A stretch of DNA of 64,000 bases from an uncultured Christensenella sp. (GCA_910577845.1 CAJTNA010000001.1:186001-250000); one strand, 5' to 3'. Shown: positions 32,502 to 42,623, counted from the stretch's first letter. A program made the numbers and translations. Notes: generated by a model from the sequence alone, not told the origin.

Positions 32502-33275
32502 TTAATCTTGATTTTGGCAAGTGAATTGTGTGCCAAAATCAAGATACCTACATATGTAGTATTTTTTCTCAATGGACAAATCTTTACCCGTTAAGTATAG
32601 TTTGATTTGCAAATAACTAGAATTTTCAAAATTGTTTTTATTTATAATATATTTTGTACGCTTTACTACACCATCAATATTGCTGAATATTTGACAATTG
32701 GGGAATAATTTTTTTAGTTCTGGAACTACAAAATTATAATGTGTACAACCAATTACTACTCCCTCAATGTTTGTATATTTTTTTAAACTTTCTGTTAAAA
32801 AGTCATAGATTATTTTTTTATTTTCGTAATTATTTTCCACCATATTAGCAAGACAAGACATATCTGGAAAATAAAAATTTTTATTTGTATTATTATGTAT
32901 CATATCTACTACTCTATCCGATTTTAAAGTGGCTGGAGTTGCAAGTAATAAGATATTATCGCACTTCAATGTTGCTGGTTTTATTGGTGGCTCTACACCT
33001 ACAATAGGAATATTATCAAACATTAATCGCAACTTATCTATTGCTCTACTTGTTAAAGTATTGCAAGCAATTATAATTATATTAACACCAATATCCAATA
33101 GTTTTTTCATATTACTATAACCGATTGCAACTAATTCACTTTCACTTTTTGAGCCATAAGGGTGATATTTATTATCATATAAATAATGATATTCTGCATT
33201 AACATTATTTTCTATTAACCCTTTTAATACACTGAGTCCACCCATACCGCTATCAATCAAACCTATTTTTAACAT
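32502..33275 (-). CDS. murI: Glutamate racemase
   Basis: 257 aa from the ATG at 33275 (AAAGGTG just upstream; the longer frame has no site). Signatures: LIDSGMGGLSVLKGL, the first catalytic Cys in IIIACNTLTSRAID, the second in VVIGCTHYNF. It makes D-glutamate for peptidoglycan. The gap to gpr is 73 bases; cotranscription with gpr is possible. Confidence 0.94.
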   Translation of the reverse strand: MLKIGLIDSGMGGLSVLKGLIENNVNAEYHYLYDNKYHPYGSKSESELVAIGYSNMKKLLDIGVNIIIIACNTLTSRAIDKLRLMFDNIPIVGVEPPIKPATLKCDNILLLATPATLKSDRVVDMIHNNTNKNFYFPDMSCLANMVENNYENKKIIYDFLTESLKKYTNIEGVVIGCTHYNFVVPELKKLFPNCQIFSNIDGVVKRTKYIINKNNFENSSYLQIKLYLTGKDLSIEKKYYICRYLDFGTQFTCQNQD

Positions 33276-33347
33276 ATACACCTTTAATAAAAAATCACGT
33301 GCAAATAGCAACGAATACTGTAAATAATTAAATACAATTATATTTTA

Positions 33348-34034
33348 TTAAGATAAAATTTGTCTTATGCCATTTGCAATTGATTTTGCTAATTTTTCTG
33401 CAATATCCTCTGTATCAATAGGGATAACTAAACGGCGTGAATTATTTACATTGACGCTTGCAACGAGAGGAACACCGATTGCAAGTATTGGTACTCCAAG
33501 ACTTTTCGCAGTTAAGATTTTACGGCTATTACCTACACCACTACCTGGTGTAAGACCAACATTAGTTATTTGAATACTCTTTCCAACTCTTGCAATATCG
33601 CTTGTTGCAAGCGAATCAATTGCTATAATCAATGTAGGTTTTACAAGCTTTTTTGTAGAAAGAATTATATCGTGTGATTCTATACCAGTAACTCTGCTTA
33701 CTTGTGGTTTAAACTTTGCCATTTTTTCATTCGCAACTGGCAAATTATCAAGCACTAGCTCACCCAAAGCATCTGAAATATATCTTGCATTACCAAGCCC
33801 AATAAGTAAAATTTTATCGCATTTATATCCGTAAGACAACAAACATTCTGCTATAGCATTTTCCACAATATAAGGCTCTGCTGTGCAATCAATATCATAA
33901 TACACACCACACCTATCATTAAATAAGCTCTTGTCAGTAACATTTATTCTTTTAATAATATTTTCACATCGATTTTGGTCGCTTTTTTTAACAATATCAC
34001 TCGCAAATTCTACAGCTAAATCACTATTTATCAT
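33348..34034 (-). CDS. gpr: GPR-type germination protease, short form
   Basis: 228 aa against about 320-370 in Bacillus and Clostridium. The core matches the GPR endopeptidase family: LLIGLGNARYISDALGELVLDNLPV, KPTLIIAIDSLATSDIARVGKSIQITNVGLTPGSGVGNSRK, SLGVPILAIGVPLVASV. The C-terminal third of the canonical enzyme is absent, as is part of the N-terminal region. Known role: degradation of small acid-soluble spore proteins at germination. Divergence from rpsT recalls the Bacillus rpsT-gpr arrangement. The short form may be a minimal protease or a relic in a poorly sporulating lineage. TAGGTGG precedes the ATG. Confidence 0.85.
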   Translation of the reverse strand: MINSDLAVEFASDIVKKSDQNRCENIIKRINVTDKSLFNDRCGVYYDIDCTAEPYIVENAIAECLLSYGYKCDKILLIGLGNARYISDALGELVLDNLPVANEKMAKFKPQVSRVTGIESHDIILSTKKLVKPTLIIAIDSLATSDIARVGKSIQITNVGLTPGSGVGNSRKILTAKSLGVPILAIGVPLVASVNVNNSRRLVIPIDTEDIAEKLAKSIANGIRQILS

Positions 34035-34104
34035 ATCTAACCACCTATATAACTGAAATTATTGACATTTTTATAGAAAATATAAAAAATATAGTGCAAA
34101 ATGA

Positions 34105-34133
34105 TTGCAAAAAAAAATTAAATATGCTAAAAT
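34105..34133 (+). promoter_or_regulatory. Promoter of rpsT
   Basis: TTGCAA (34105-34110), 17-base A-rich spacer ending TGC, TAAAAT (34128-34133). Confidence 0.7.
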
Positions 34134-34166
34134 TAGTAAGAAATAAGATATAAAGGAGATATTGTT

Positions 34167-34433
34167 GTGCCTAATATTAAATCTCAAAAGAAAAGAGTAA
34201 TCACTAATAATAAAGCTAACGAAGCAAATAGAGCAAAGCGTTCAAGAGTTAGAACTGCAATCAAAGAGTACAATGCTACTTTACAAGCAGGTGATATTGC
34301 TAAGGCAGAAGAGTTATTGAAAGAGACTATTTCATTAATTAATCGTGCTAAAAGTGATGGTATTTACACTCAAAATAATGCTAGCAGAAAAATCAGCAGA
34401 CTTAGTATGGCTTTAGACAAAGCTAGAGCTTAA
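34167..34433 (+). CDS. rpsT: 30S ribosomal protein S20
   Basis: 88 aa, GTG start with AAAGGAG nine bases upstream. MPNIKSQKKRV and RSRVRTAIKEYN, then RAKSDGIYTQNNASRKISRLSMALDKA are bS20 signatures. It binds 16S rRNA early in 30S assembly. It is monocistronic with its own promoter and tandem terminators. Confidence 0.97.
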   Translation: MPNIKSQKKRVITNNKANEANRAKRSRVRTAIKEYNATLQAGDIAKAEELLKETISLINRAKSDGIYTQNNASRKISRLSMALDKARA

Positions 34434-34453
34434 TTATTTACTATAAATTTAAG

Positions 34454-34552
34454 CTAGGACACTACTCTGTAGTGTCTAGTTTTGTTTATTATGAAATTTT
34501 TAATTTATTGAGTTAATACTTTACCCTACAAATTACTTGTAGGGATATTTTT
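34454..34552 (+). terminator. Two tandem terminators after rpsT
   Basis: The first is CTAGGACACTAC (34454-34465) with GTAGTGTCTAG, followed by TTTTG. The second is CCCTACAA (34524-34531) with TTGTAGGG (34537-34544), followed by ATATTTTTT. Confidence 0.85.
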
Positions 34553-35022
34553 TAAGCTATATATTTTGATATAAAAAGCATTTAAATGTATCAAATTCAA
34601 TTTGTAAAAATATAGCTTTTGTTTAAATTATGAGATACTTAAATTAATTAAACTTAATTTTACAATTATTATAATTTCAAATTACTTGTTTACACTATTA
34701 ATATAAAATTATTACTAATTAAATTTAATTGCTTTATATTTTTAAAAGGAATAAAATCAATATAAAACACTATAAAAACTAGCTTAAATTTTAAATAATA
34801 TTATTTAACTTTATAATTCATCTAAATTACAATTAATATATCTAATTTAACCAAAAAGTTACACATAGTTAGATAAAAACTTTAAAATCGACTAGAGTTT
34901 TTACCAAAGCATAATATTTGTAATTGAAAACAATTAATTAAAAAACTTTTAATAGTTTTTGCACTTTACTTATCTTAAATATAACAAATTTTATAAATGA
35001 TATATAGTGATTTTTTAACAAC
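34553..35022. other. AT-rich intergenic region
   Basis: About 470 bases, very AT-rich, between two terminators. No reading frame, repeat or RNA recognised. Confidence 0.6.
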
Positions 35023-35052
35023 AAAAAAGTTCCTAAAAAAGGAACTTTTTTT
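35023..35052 (-). terminator. Terminator of ispH-S1
   Basis: AAAAAAGTTCC (35023-35033), loop TAAAAAA, GGAACTTTTTT (35041-35051). T and A runs on both sides allow either direction. Confidence 0.85.
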
Positions 35053-35081
35053 GATTAATTACATATTTTTAAATATTTAAA

Positions 35082-37283
35082 TTATTCAGCGTCTTTGTTA
35101 TCAAAAGAAAGATTTAAACCTTTGAATAAGTCAGCCATTGTTGCACCTGCAGTTTCTGATGTCCAAGACTTAGCTTCCTCTTGTACTGGTGCTGGAGTAG
35201 CTGTCTTTTTAGCCTTTGGCTTTTTAGCTTGAGAAGCTACATTTTCAAACTTTTTAGCATTTGCTTTAGCACGTTTCTCGTTGTTCTCTTTGATATCGTC
35301 AGAAGTTATTTCAACATCTTTCTCAACTTGAGCTGGTGGGTCTAACAATGCTTTTACTGACAAAGTAATTTTGCTACCCTCAAATTTAATAACCTTAGCT
35401 TCAATCTCTTGACCAACTTTGAAAGCCTCATTAGCATCCTTTACAAAGCTGTAGCTAATTTCAGATACTGGAACTAAGCCGTCAATACCTTTGTCAATTG
35501 ACACAAATGCACCATAAGCAAAAATTCTTTCAACAGTACCTTTAACAACGCTATCAACTGGGTATTTCTCTTGAGCTTCCTCATAAGGTTTCTTTTGAAG
35601 TTGCTTATAACCAAGACTAACCTTACCAGTTTCACGATTTGCATCTAAAATTAAAAATTCATAAGTTTTGTTTAATTCCAAAACCTCAGCTGGGTCTTGA
35701 ACTTTTGTCCAACTTAAATCACTAATGTGAGCCAAGCAATCATTTTTATTTACGCTAACAAATGCACCAAATTTAGCAAATCTTTTTACAACACCTTTTA
35801 CAATAGTATTTGGAATCATTAAATTCCAGAAAGCGTCCTCTTTAGCTCTCTTCTCGTCCTCAGCAATAACCTTGTGAGAAGCAATAATTTTTTTGCTTGA
35901 TGGCTTATCACCATTCTTAGCTTCTATTTTACGAACACGTAGTTCTTTACCAACATATTTGTCCAAGTTTTTTTCAAAACCAATACGAATTTGAGATTGT
36001 GGTACGAATATAGTATAACTACCTAATTTACTTAACAAACCAGCGTCTTTAACAGCTTTCTCAATTTTAATAGTGAACTCTTTACCATTGATAATTTCTT
36101 GAGCCTTTTGGTCCTCTAATTCTCTTTGTGCGATTATTCTTTTGCTCATAGCAACCATATCTTCCTTGCTCTTCTTTGCAATAAACACAGCTTCGAAAAC
36201 ATCACCCTTTGAATAGTTTGCTGGGTTGTAGTCTTTTTCGTCAAGTTCAACTTCTGACTTGTCGATAAAAGCATCTGTCTTAGCATTGTAGTTAACAATA
36301 ATACCATCTTTATTAGCACTAACAACAGTTACTTTAGTTCTTTTGCCTTCTTGCGGTCTATCGTAAGCACTTTCAATTTTCATAGCACTTACAAACTCGT
36401 TCATTGCTTCATTGTTTGCATTAGCTGCAACTTCCTCATTAAGCATTTCCTTGCTTTTTCCTTGAGTATCACTCATTATATCAATTACCTCCATAATCAA
36501 CTCTTTCGGAGTTGACGCACCAGCTGTTATTCCTACGCTGACATCTTTTTTTACAACTTTTGATAAATCTTCAAGACAAGTAATCAAATAACTTTGTTTG
36601 CAATATTGTTTTGCTAAATTATACAGCTTGATAGTATTACTACTATGACTACCGCCAATAACAAGCATAATATCCACATTTTGGGCTATTTTGACAGCTT
36701 CTTGTTGTCTATCCCTTGTAGTATAACAAATAGTATCAAAAATTTCAACTATTTTACACTTGTTTTTTATTATTTTTTTAATATTTTTAAATTTTTCTGC
36801 TGAAAAAGTCGTTTGCGACACTAAAACACACTCTTTATTAATAAAATCAAGGTTTTCTGTAGCCTCTTCACTGTCAATTATTATTGCACTGCCACCACAC
36901 CAACCATTGATACCTACAACCTCAGCGTGTTCTGCCTCTCCAGTAATAATAACTTGCTTATTTTGCAAATAAGCATTGTTTACTATTTTATGAATTTTTT
37001 TGACAAATGGACAAGTAGCATCAACAAATTCAATACCTTGCTTAGAAAGCCTTTCATACACAGCTTGACCAACTCCGTGAGAACGGATAACAACCGTACC
37101 TTCCGTATATTCATCTAAGGAATTAATTGGATATATCCCTTTTGATTTTAATTTGTTAACCACAAGTTCATTGTGTATAATCTCACCAAGTGTTACTATT
37201 TTCCCTTTGGTAGACAATGCTTTATTTATTGCATTTTCCACACCAAAGCAAAAGCCAGCAGTCTTTGCAACAATTATTTTCAT
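35082..37283 (-). CDS. ispH: IspH (HMB-PP reductase) fused to S1 RNA-binding domains
   Basis: 733 aa. The N-terminal ~280 residues are IspH: AGFCFGVENAI, SHGVG, DATCPFVKKIH, DTICYTTRDRQ and GGSHSSNT give the three [4Fe-4S]-binding Cys and the substrate residues. It reduces HMB-PP to IPP/DMAPP in the MEP pathway. After a linker come about four S1 repeats (for example VKGVVKRFAKFGAFVSVNKNDCLAHISDLSW and VKGTVERIFAYGAFVSIDKGIDGLVPVSEIS), as in bS1-like proteins. The C-terminal 60 residues are Lys/Ala-rich and low complexity. This fusion is known from several Clostridia and Negativicutes. GAGGGA precedes the ATG. Confidence 0.95.
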   Translation of the reverse strand: MKIIVAKTAGFCFGVENAINKALSTKGKIVTLGEIIHNELVVNKLKSKGIYPINSLDEYTEGTVVIRSHGVGQAVYERLSKQGIEFVDATCPFVKKIHKIVNNAYLQNKQVIITGEAEHAEVVGINGWCGGSAIIIDSEEATENLDFINKECVLVSQTTFSAEKFKNIKKIIKNKCKIVEIFDTICYTTRDRQQEAVKIAQNVDIMLVIGGSHSSNTIKLYNLAKQYCKQSYLITCLEDLSKVVKKDVSVGITAGASTPKELIMEVIDIMSDTQGKSKEMLNEEVAANANNEAMNEFVSAMKIESAYDRPQEGKRTKVTVVSANKDGIIVNYNAKTDAFIDKSEVELDEKDYNPANYSKGDVFEAVFIAKKSKEDMVAMSKRIIAQRELEDQKAQEIINGKEFTIKIEKAVKDAGLLSKLGSYTIFVPQSQIRIGFEKNLDKYVGKELRVRKIEAKNGDKPSSKKIIASHKVIAEDEKRAKEDAFWNLMIPNTIVKGVVKRFAKFGAFVSVNKNDCLAHISDLSWTKVQDPAEVLELNKTYEFLILDANRETGKVSLGYKQLQKKPYEEAQEKYPVDSVVKGTVERIFAYGAFVSIDKGIDGLVPVSEISYSFVKDANEAFKVGQEIEAKVIKFEGSKITLSVKALLDPPAQVEKDVEITSDDIKENNEKRAKANAKKFENVASQAKKPKAKKTATPAPVQEEAKSWTSETAGATMADLFKGLNLSFDNKDAE

Positions 37284-37523
37284 ACTCCCTCATTTTTTTG
37301 GATTTTATAACTTCATATGAAATCTCTTTCATTAGCACACAATATGACTAATTATTTAATTATAGATAACCACATTTAATAAATATTAAAAAGAAAATAT
37401 TAAAGCTTAAATAATGTCAATTATGTCATATCAAATAATATTTTAATACCATAGCTAAAATATCAATGCCTCTTAACTATATAATAATTTTGCTAGCTAA
37501 ATAGCCAAAAGAAAAAATCAATC

Positions 37524-38273
37524 TTATTCGCTCTTTTCTTTATTATCTGTTTTTGGTGCCTCTAACATAAGTTTGTTTTTATACTCAAGTTTTTTCTGTT
37601 TAGACTTTTGCTTATACTCAACTTTTTGAGCTTTCAACATCTTTTTAAGTGCTTTTTTATCTGCAAGCAAATTGTCTAATTCAATTTGCATATTATGCAT
37701 TTGTGCTTTTAAATTTCCAGTAACCGCACCTCTAACATCTTTCAAATTGCCATCATAATATTCACTTAAGTCAATTGGGTCACCTATTAGCAAATATGTT
37801 CTTCTAAATGTTTTTATCGGTTTGTAATAAACCATAGGTATTATAGGTGATTTTGTCTTTAAAGCAAACATAGCAACACCATCTTTAAAGTCTAACATTT
37901 CTCGGCTACCACTTTTGTTCCTCGTTCCCTCTGGAAAAACAATCAATGGCCCGTCATTTTTTAAAACAGACATACATTTTTTTATAGCACGCAAATCTGT
38001 TTCTTCTCGTTGAATAGGAATTACACCAATCTTTAAAAGTATCTTTCCCAGTACTGGTATATGGATAGACTCCTCTTTCATTAATGCATTAAAATCATAA
38101 TCAAATAATTCAGTAACAAATGGTACTGGGTCAAGCAATGAAAAATGGTTGCAAACATAAATACCTTTGCCTTCCTCAAATTTGTTTTTATTAATTATCG
38201 TTACTGGCCACAAAAAATTAGTGATTGGTCTGATTATCTTTCTTATCACTCTATAAAATCTATTGTTTTCCAC
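37524..38273 (-). CDS. plsC: 1-acyl-sn-glycerol-3-phosphate acyltransferase
   Basis: 249 aa, GTG start with AGAGGT upstream. NHFSLLDPVPF carries the HxxxxD catalytic motif, and VFPEGTRNKSG is the substrate motif. The enzyme makes phosphatidic acid at the membrane. The C-terminal 50 residues are very Lys-rich (LKKMLKAQKVEYKQKSKQKK), beyond the usual end, perhaps a membrane-surface tail. It lies 77 bases after cmk in the same direction; cmk-plsC-ispH is a known clostridial gene order. Confidence 0.94.
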   Translation of the reverse strand: MENNRFYRVIRKIIRPITNFLWPVTIINKNKFEEGKGIYVCNHFSLLDPVPFVTELFDYDFNALMKEESIHIPVLGKILLKIGVIPIQREETDLRAIKKCMSVLKNDGPLIVFPEGTRNKSGSREMLDFKDGVAMFALKTKSPIIPMVYYKPIKTFRRTYLLIGDPIDLSEYYDGNLKDVRGAVTGNLKAQMHNMQIELDNLLADKKALKKMLKAQKVEYKQKSKQKKLEYKNKLMLEAPKTDNKEKSE

Positions 38274-38308
38274 TCAAACACCTCTACTTATTTTAAACAC
38301 TATTCACA

Positions 38309-38335
38309 AAACCCGTCAAAAATCGATACTAATTT
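38309..38335. repeat. Dispersed 24-base motif, copy B
   Basis: On the minus strand it reads TTAGTATCGATTTTTGACGG then GTTT. It differs by one base over 24 positions from the copy at 56817-56842, in opposite orientation. A weaker relative is at 32481-32505. It lies in the cmk-plsC gap. Confidence 0.5.
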
Positions 38336-38349
38336 AAAATTTTATTAAA

Positions 38350-39006
38350 TTAGTACTTAATATAAGACAAAATTTTATCTATAGCTTGTTCAATTTCCAA
38401 GTTAGTTGAATCAATATAAACACTATCTTTAGTCAAAGTTAATGGTGCAAAATCTCTATGCGTATCATTGTAATCACGGTCGTTAATATCTTCAAGCACT
38501 TTATCATATTGTACATCTTGACCTTTCTCTATCAATTCCTTGTAACGCCTTTTAGCTCTCTCCTCTGGCGTAGCAGTTAAATAAAACTTATAGTTTGCGT
38601 CCTTTAGCACATAGCTTGTAATATCTCTACCATCAAGAATTACATTATTTTTAGATGCAATATCTCTTTGCATAGTGACAAGCTTAAGCCTTACCTCAGG
38701 TATTTTACTTACATTAGAGGCAGCCTTTGAGATGTGATGTTCTCTAATTGCACTACTCACATTCTCTCCATCAAGATAGATAACTTGCACTCCGTCATTA
38801 TATTCAATTTTTATTTCTGTGTTATCTAAAAATGTCAAAACACCATCTCGGTCATTTGTATCAATGCCAAGTCTTACGGCTTTTAAACCGATTGCTCTGT
38901 ACATAGCACCAGTATCCAAATAAATGATATTTAATCTTTTTGCAATTTCTTTTGCTATTGTGCTTTTACCAGCCCCTGATGGTCCGTCTATTGCTATATT
39001 TAACAT
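38350..39006 (-). CDS. cmk: Cytidylate kinase
   Basis: 218 aa from the ATG at 39006 (GAGG five bases upstream). Walker A AIDGPSGAGKSTIAK, YLDTGAMYRAIG, LDGRDIT and KFYLTATPEERAKRRYKEL (lid) are the Cmk signatures. It phosphorylates CMP and dCMP. It is upstream of plsC. Confidence 0.96.
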   Translation of the reverse strand: MLNIAIDGPSGAGKSTIAKEIAKRLNIIYLDTGAMYRAIGLKAVRLGIDTNDRDGVLTFLDNTEIKIEYNDGVQVIYLDGENVSSAIREHHISKAASNVSKIPEVRLKLVTMQRDIASKNNVILDGRDITSYVLKDANYKFYLTATPEERAKRRYKELIEKGQDVQYDKVLEDINDRDYNDTHRDFAPLTLTKDSVYIDSTNLEIEQAIDKILSYIKY

Positions 39007-39052
39007 ACACACCTCTTTTATCTAAATGTATTATCTTTTTTAATTTTATAAT

Positions 39053-40270
39053 TTATTCTATTTCACTTATGCCAGCCACATAACCAGTAGACATTGCTAT
39101 TTGTATATTAAAACCACCAGTCAATGCATCAATATCTAAAACCTCGCCAACAAAAAACAATCCTTTAACCAATTTTGATTGCATATTTTTAGGATTAATT
39201 TCTTTAACATCCACACCACCGCTTGTTACTATCGCACTAGAAAGCCCACATAGTTCTCTAATAGTATAAGTCAAATTTTTTAAAGTATATACAAGCTTTG
39301 CTCTCTCCTCTTTAGTAATTTGATTTACCTTTTTATTTGGATTGATTCTGCTTTTTTCAACAACTATTGGTAACAAGGCTTTTATTGTCAAGTCCCCAAT
39401 TGCATTTTTAAATTCTTTATTGTTATTACTTTCAAAATCTCTTAGTAATCTATTGTCTAAAGTTTTTTCATCTAAAGCTGGTTTTAAATCAATAACCAAC
39501 TGCATTTTACCTTGCATTTTGTTTATTAGACTTGATATAGTTAAAATTATTGGTCCAGATACACCAGTATGAGTAAACAACATTTCACCATTTTCTTGTG
39601 CTAAAACTTTACCATCTCTAACAACACTGCAAGTGACATTTTTCAAGGTAACCCCAGCTAGCTCTGATACATTTTCCACCAGATTTATCCCAACAAGTGC
39701 GGGATATATAGGTGTGACATTATGCCCAACAGACCTTGCAAACTTATATCCATCACCAGTAGACCCAGTACTAGGATATGACATTCCACCAGTAGCTACT
39801 ACAACTTTATCACAAGAAATAAATTGCTCATCTATCCAAACGCCACAAACTACATTATCTTTTATCTCAATTTTTGTAACATTACTATTTAAACGCACGT
39901 CTACTTTTTGCAAAGCAAGCTCTCGCTCTAAAATTTTGATAAAATCTGATGATTTATCCGATTGAGGAAAAACTCTATTACCTCTTTCAACTTTTACTTT
40001 TAAGCCACAATCTTGACAAAATTTTATTGTGGAAGTTGTATCAAACTTATTGATTGCACCTAGCATAAATTTAGGATTAGTACAAACATTAGCTATGAAA
40101 GTCTTGTTATCACAATCATTTGTGATATTGCACCTACCCTTGCCAGTAATGTAAAGTTTTTTACCTAACTTTTCATTTTTTTCAAGCAATATAACTTTAT
40201 CACCTTTTTTACTTGCACTAATAGCAGACATCATTCCTGCTGGTCCGCCACCAATTACAACTACATTCAT
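39053..40270 (-). CDS. BaiN-like / HI0933 family FAD-dependent oxidoreductase
   Basis: 405 aa. The FAD-binding GGGPAGMMSAISASKKGDKVILLEKNEKLGKKLYITGKGRCNITND is the hallmark of the HI0933/YhiN family. VVVATGGMSYPSTGSTGDGYKFA, then the C-terminal GGVDVKEINPKNMQSKLVKGLFFVGEVLDIDALTGGFNIQ, complete it. The substrate is unknown; the family name BaiN comes from a disputed bile-acid role. It stands 46 bases before cmk in the same direction, a common clostridial arrangement. Confidence 0.93.
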   Translation of the reverse strand: MNVVVIGGGPAGMMSAISASKKGDKVILLEKNEKLGKKLYITGKGRCNITNDCDNKTFIANVCTNPKFMLGAINKFDTTSTIKFCQDCGLKVKVERGNRVFPQSDKSSDFIKILERELALQKVDVRLNSNVTKIEIKDNVVCGVWIDEQFISCDKVVVATGGMSYPSTGSTGDGYKFARSVGHNVTPIYPALVGINLVENVSELAGVTLKNVTCSVVRDGKVLAQENGEMLFTHTGVSGPIILTISSLINKMQGKMQLVIDLKPALDEKTLDNRLLRDFESNNNKEFKNAIGDLTIKALLPIVVEKSRINPNKKVNQITKEERAKLVYTLKNLTYTIRELCGLSSAIVTSGGVDVKEINPKNMQSKLVKGLFFVGEVLDIDALTGGFNIQIAMSTGYVAGISEIE

Positions 40271-40372
40271 ATTATCCTTCTTTCCAAAACACCATTTTAT
40301 TATAACTTTAATTATAATATAACATAAATTTAAACTAAATAAAAGCGTTTACGTATAACATATTTTATTATT

Positions 40373-41290
40373 TTATAAAACGCAATGCTTTTTCAATTGT
40401 TTAAAAAGTTTCTTAGCAACCCACTTCATAAAACCTAAATGCCCCTTACCTAGTTGTTGATACCAGTATACTTCAGAAAATAAAGAGTACATTCTAGCCT
40501 TTAAGTCAAACATTTTACTTACTTGAACACATTTTTTATATTGCTTATACAATTTAAATTGTGGATACAAAATCATTGCATATACTTCATATTCACTTTC
40601 TGCCCACATAACATTGAATGGGTCAACACAACCAACAAAGGTCAAACTATTTTTATTAACTAAAATGTTTGGTATCCAATAATCACCGTGAATTAATGTA
40701 GGCTTTCCACAATCGGATAGAATTTTATCCAAATTGTCATATGCCATTTGCAAAATATCAACTACCAACTTAGGAAAAACACCTTGTTGTGCAAGAGGCG
40801 TAATATAATCAAGCCTTGCTTTTGCAAAAGGCTTATAATAATCTATCCAATTATCAAATTGTTCACCATTTACTGCACCATATTTATTGTTATGCACGCT
40901 TTGTAAGGTTATCAAATTGTTTACAACATCTTTTGTAAATTGCTTTTTCTTTGCAAAATTAAGTCCCCAATGTATTTTATCTGCAGATACTCCTTCTATA
41001 TAGCTCATTGCCATTATATTGCAATTAATTTCCTCATCTGCGATATGACAAAAGTAAATTTTAGGCAATTTAATATCAATTGCACTATTTATTATGTTAA
41101 TATTTTCTTTTTCCTTAATCATTAGTTCTGCATAATTTGTAACTTTAATAGCAATAATTTTTGGTTCCCTATTTAGTTCACACTTGTATACCTCACCATT
41201 ATCACCACTACCAAGTAATAAACATTGCACAACATCACATTGCATATACTTTGCAATTGCAGTATAAATGTATTTCAACTTATCACTCAT
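40373..41290 (-). CDS. Aminoglycoside phosphotransferase-fold kinase
   Basis: 305 aa, APH/choline kinase fold. The nucleotide loop region is LLLGSGDNGEVYKC with IAIKVTN (Lys), the catalytic motif IHGDYWIPNILV (HGDxxxxN) and FVGCVDPFN (metal Asp in place of DxD). It phosphorylates some hydroxyl substrate; resistance function cannot be claimed. A fructosamine kinase-like role is possible. Confidence 0.85.
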   Translation of the reverse strand: MSDKLKYIYTAIAKYMQCDVVQCLLLGSGDNGEVYKCELNREPKIIAIKVTNYAELMIKEKENINIINSAIDIKLPKIYFCHIADEEINCNIMAMSYIEGVSADKIHWGLNFAKKKQFTKDVVNNLITLQSVHNNKYGAVNGEQFDNWIDYYKPFAKARLDYITPLAQQGVFPKLVVDILQMAYDNLDKILSDCGKPTLIHGDYWIPNILVNKNSLTFVGCVDPFNVMWAESEYEVYAMILYPQFKLYKQYKKCVQVSKMFDLKARMYSLFSEVYWYQQLGKGHLGFMKWVAKKLFKQLKKHCVL

Positions 41291-41519
41291 ATTTTTCCTC
41301 TTTACAATCTATAAACAAATCAAATTAGACATTTGTAATCTAAGCTAAATAATAAAGGATTTAAAGTACAATTTTCGCATATATGTGCTTTATAACACTA
41401 GCACTTAAAATATAAACAACTTATTCAATAAAAAAATATCGTTACTTATACTTAAAATTATAACTTAAAACATCATATATTATATCAAGAAATTGGGACA
41501 AAAAAATGCCTCAAATTAC

Positions 41520-42623
41520 TTAATTTTCCTTATAACCATCATAATTTTTGCCGTAATATTCCTTTTTAACTAGATTATTCTTATTAGTTACTATAAATGT
41601 TGTTCTGCACTCTGGATTTTGCTCGCCGTGCCAAGTCTTAATTCCGCCGTGGTCAGCAGTCAAAATAATTAGCAAATCTTCATTTTGGTAATTTGAACGA
41701 GCTTCAACATTTTTGATAACCTCATACATTAAAGCATCATTAGTACGGACTGCATTAACATAATGTTTGTTAGTGTTTGTAAAACCAGTATTATGTCCAT
41801 TATGGTCTGCCCAATCGTATATACAGAAAATCACATCTTTTTCATCCTTACTTCTCTCTGTTACGCAAGACAATAATTTTTCGTGAATGTCATTATCATT
41901 AATTTTTAATTCTTCACCTTTTTCATTAGTATATTTTCCATATTCACCAAAACCATAAAATTCCATTGAAACATTATTATCTTTTACATATTTGATTTCA
42001 TTTTGATATGTATCAGCGTGAGCGTCCCAACTTGCCATAAATATAGTATTATAATTTTGTTCAGCAAATTCTAACATAAATGTCTTTTTATCCAAATTTT
42101 TAATATTAGTGCCTTTCTCTGCGTTTTGATTGTCAAGTACTCCATTTTCAACACCCCAACTACCAGTAGTTATTGTTGCCAACCCGGTGCTGTTGATGTA
42201 TCTTGGAAATTATTCTTGTTACTTCCGCCAGCATATGCCATATACATTTTGCCATCCATAGCATCTACGATGTGATTAATTGCACTTACTCTAACATTAG
42301 GATTATCACCAGAATAAATATCATTACCATTTTTGTCTAACATACCACTTTGTCTAATATTCACCAAACTATCTACTCTAGTGCCGTCAAAACCTAAAAC
42401 TAATAACTTTCTTTGTCGAGCCATTGTTTTCTGCCATATGTTCTTTAACCATATTGTAAACATTGGTCTGTGCGATAGATGTACTACCCGTATTTTCCCA
42501 AAACTTATAAGAAGACACTTCCTCAAAATATTTACTATTATTACAACCTGTCAAACTTACAACCATAATTGCAATTAAAGATAATATCCCTACGAAAATC
42601 GATACTATTTTACTCTTTCTCAT
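41520..42623 (-). pseudogene. Alkaline phosphatase/phosphodiesterase-superfamily lipoprotein with two frameshifts
   Basis: Three frames join into one protein. 42623-42387 gives the signal peptide with lipobox (SLTGCNN) up to NGSTKKV. Near 42403 an extra base shifts the frame; the next gives LLVLGFDGTRVDSLV (the nucleophile Thr/metal region of the superfamily). Near 42180 a lost G in TGGGCA-type context shifts it again; ATITTGSWGVENG follows, then IYDWADHNGHNTGF and ILTADHGGIKTWHG with metal His/Asp. With both repairs the protein would be about 367 aa. The metal ligands are preserved, so decay is recent, or the indels are assembly errors. Confidence 0.8.

Noticed and set aside
42590..42612. 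Another copy of the dispersed TCGATTTT motif
   Set aside because: It lies inside the coding part of the phosphatase signal peptide and matches only the central ten bases or so; probably chance.
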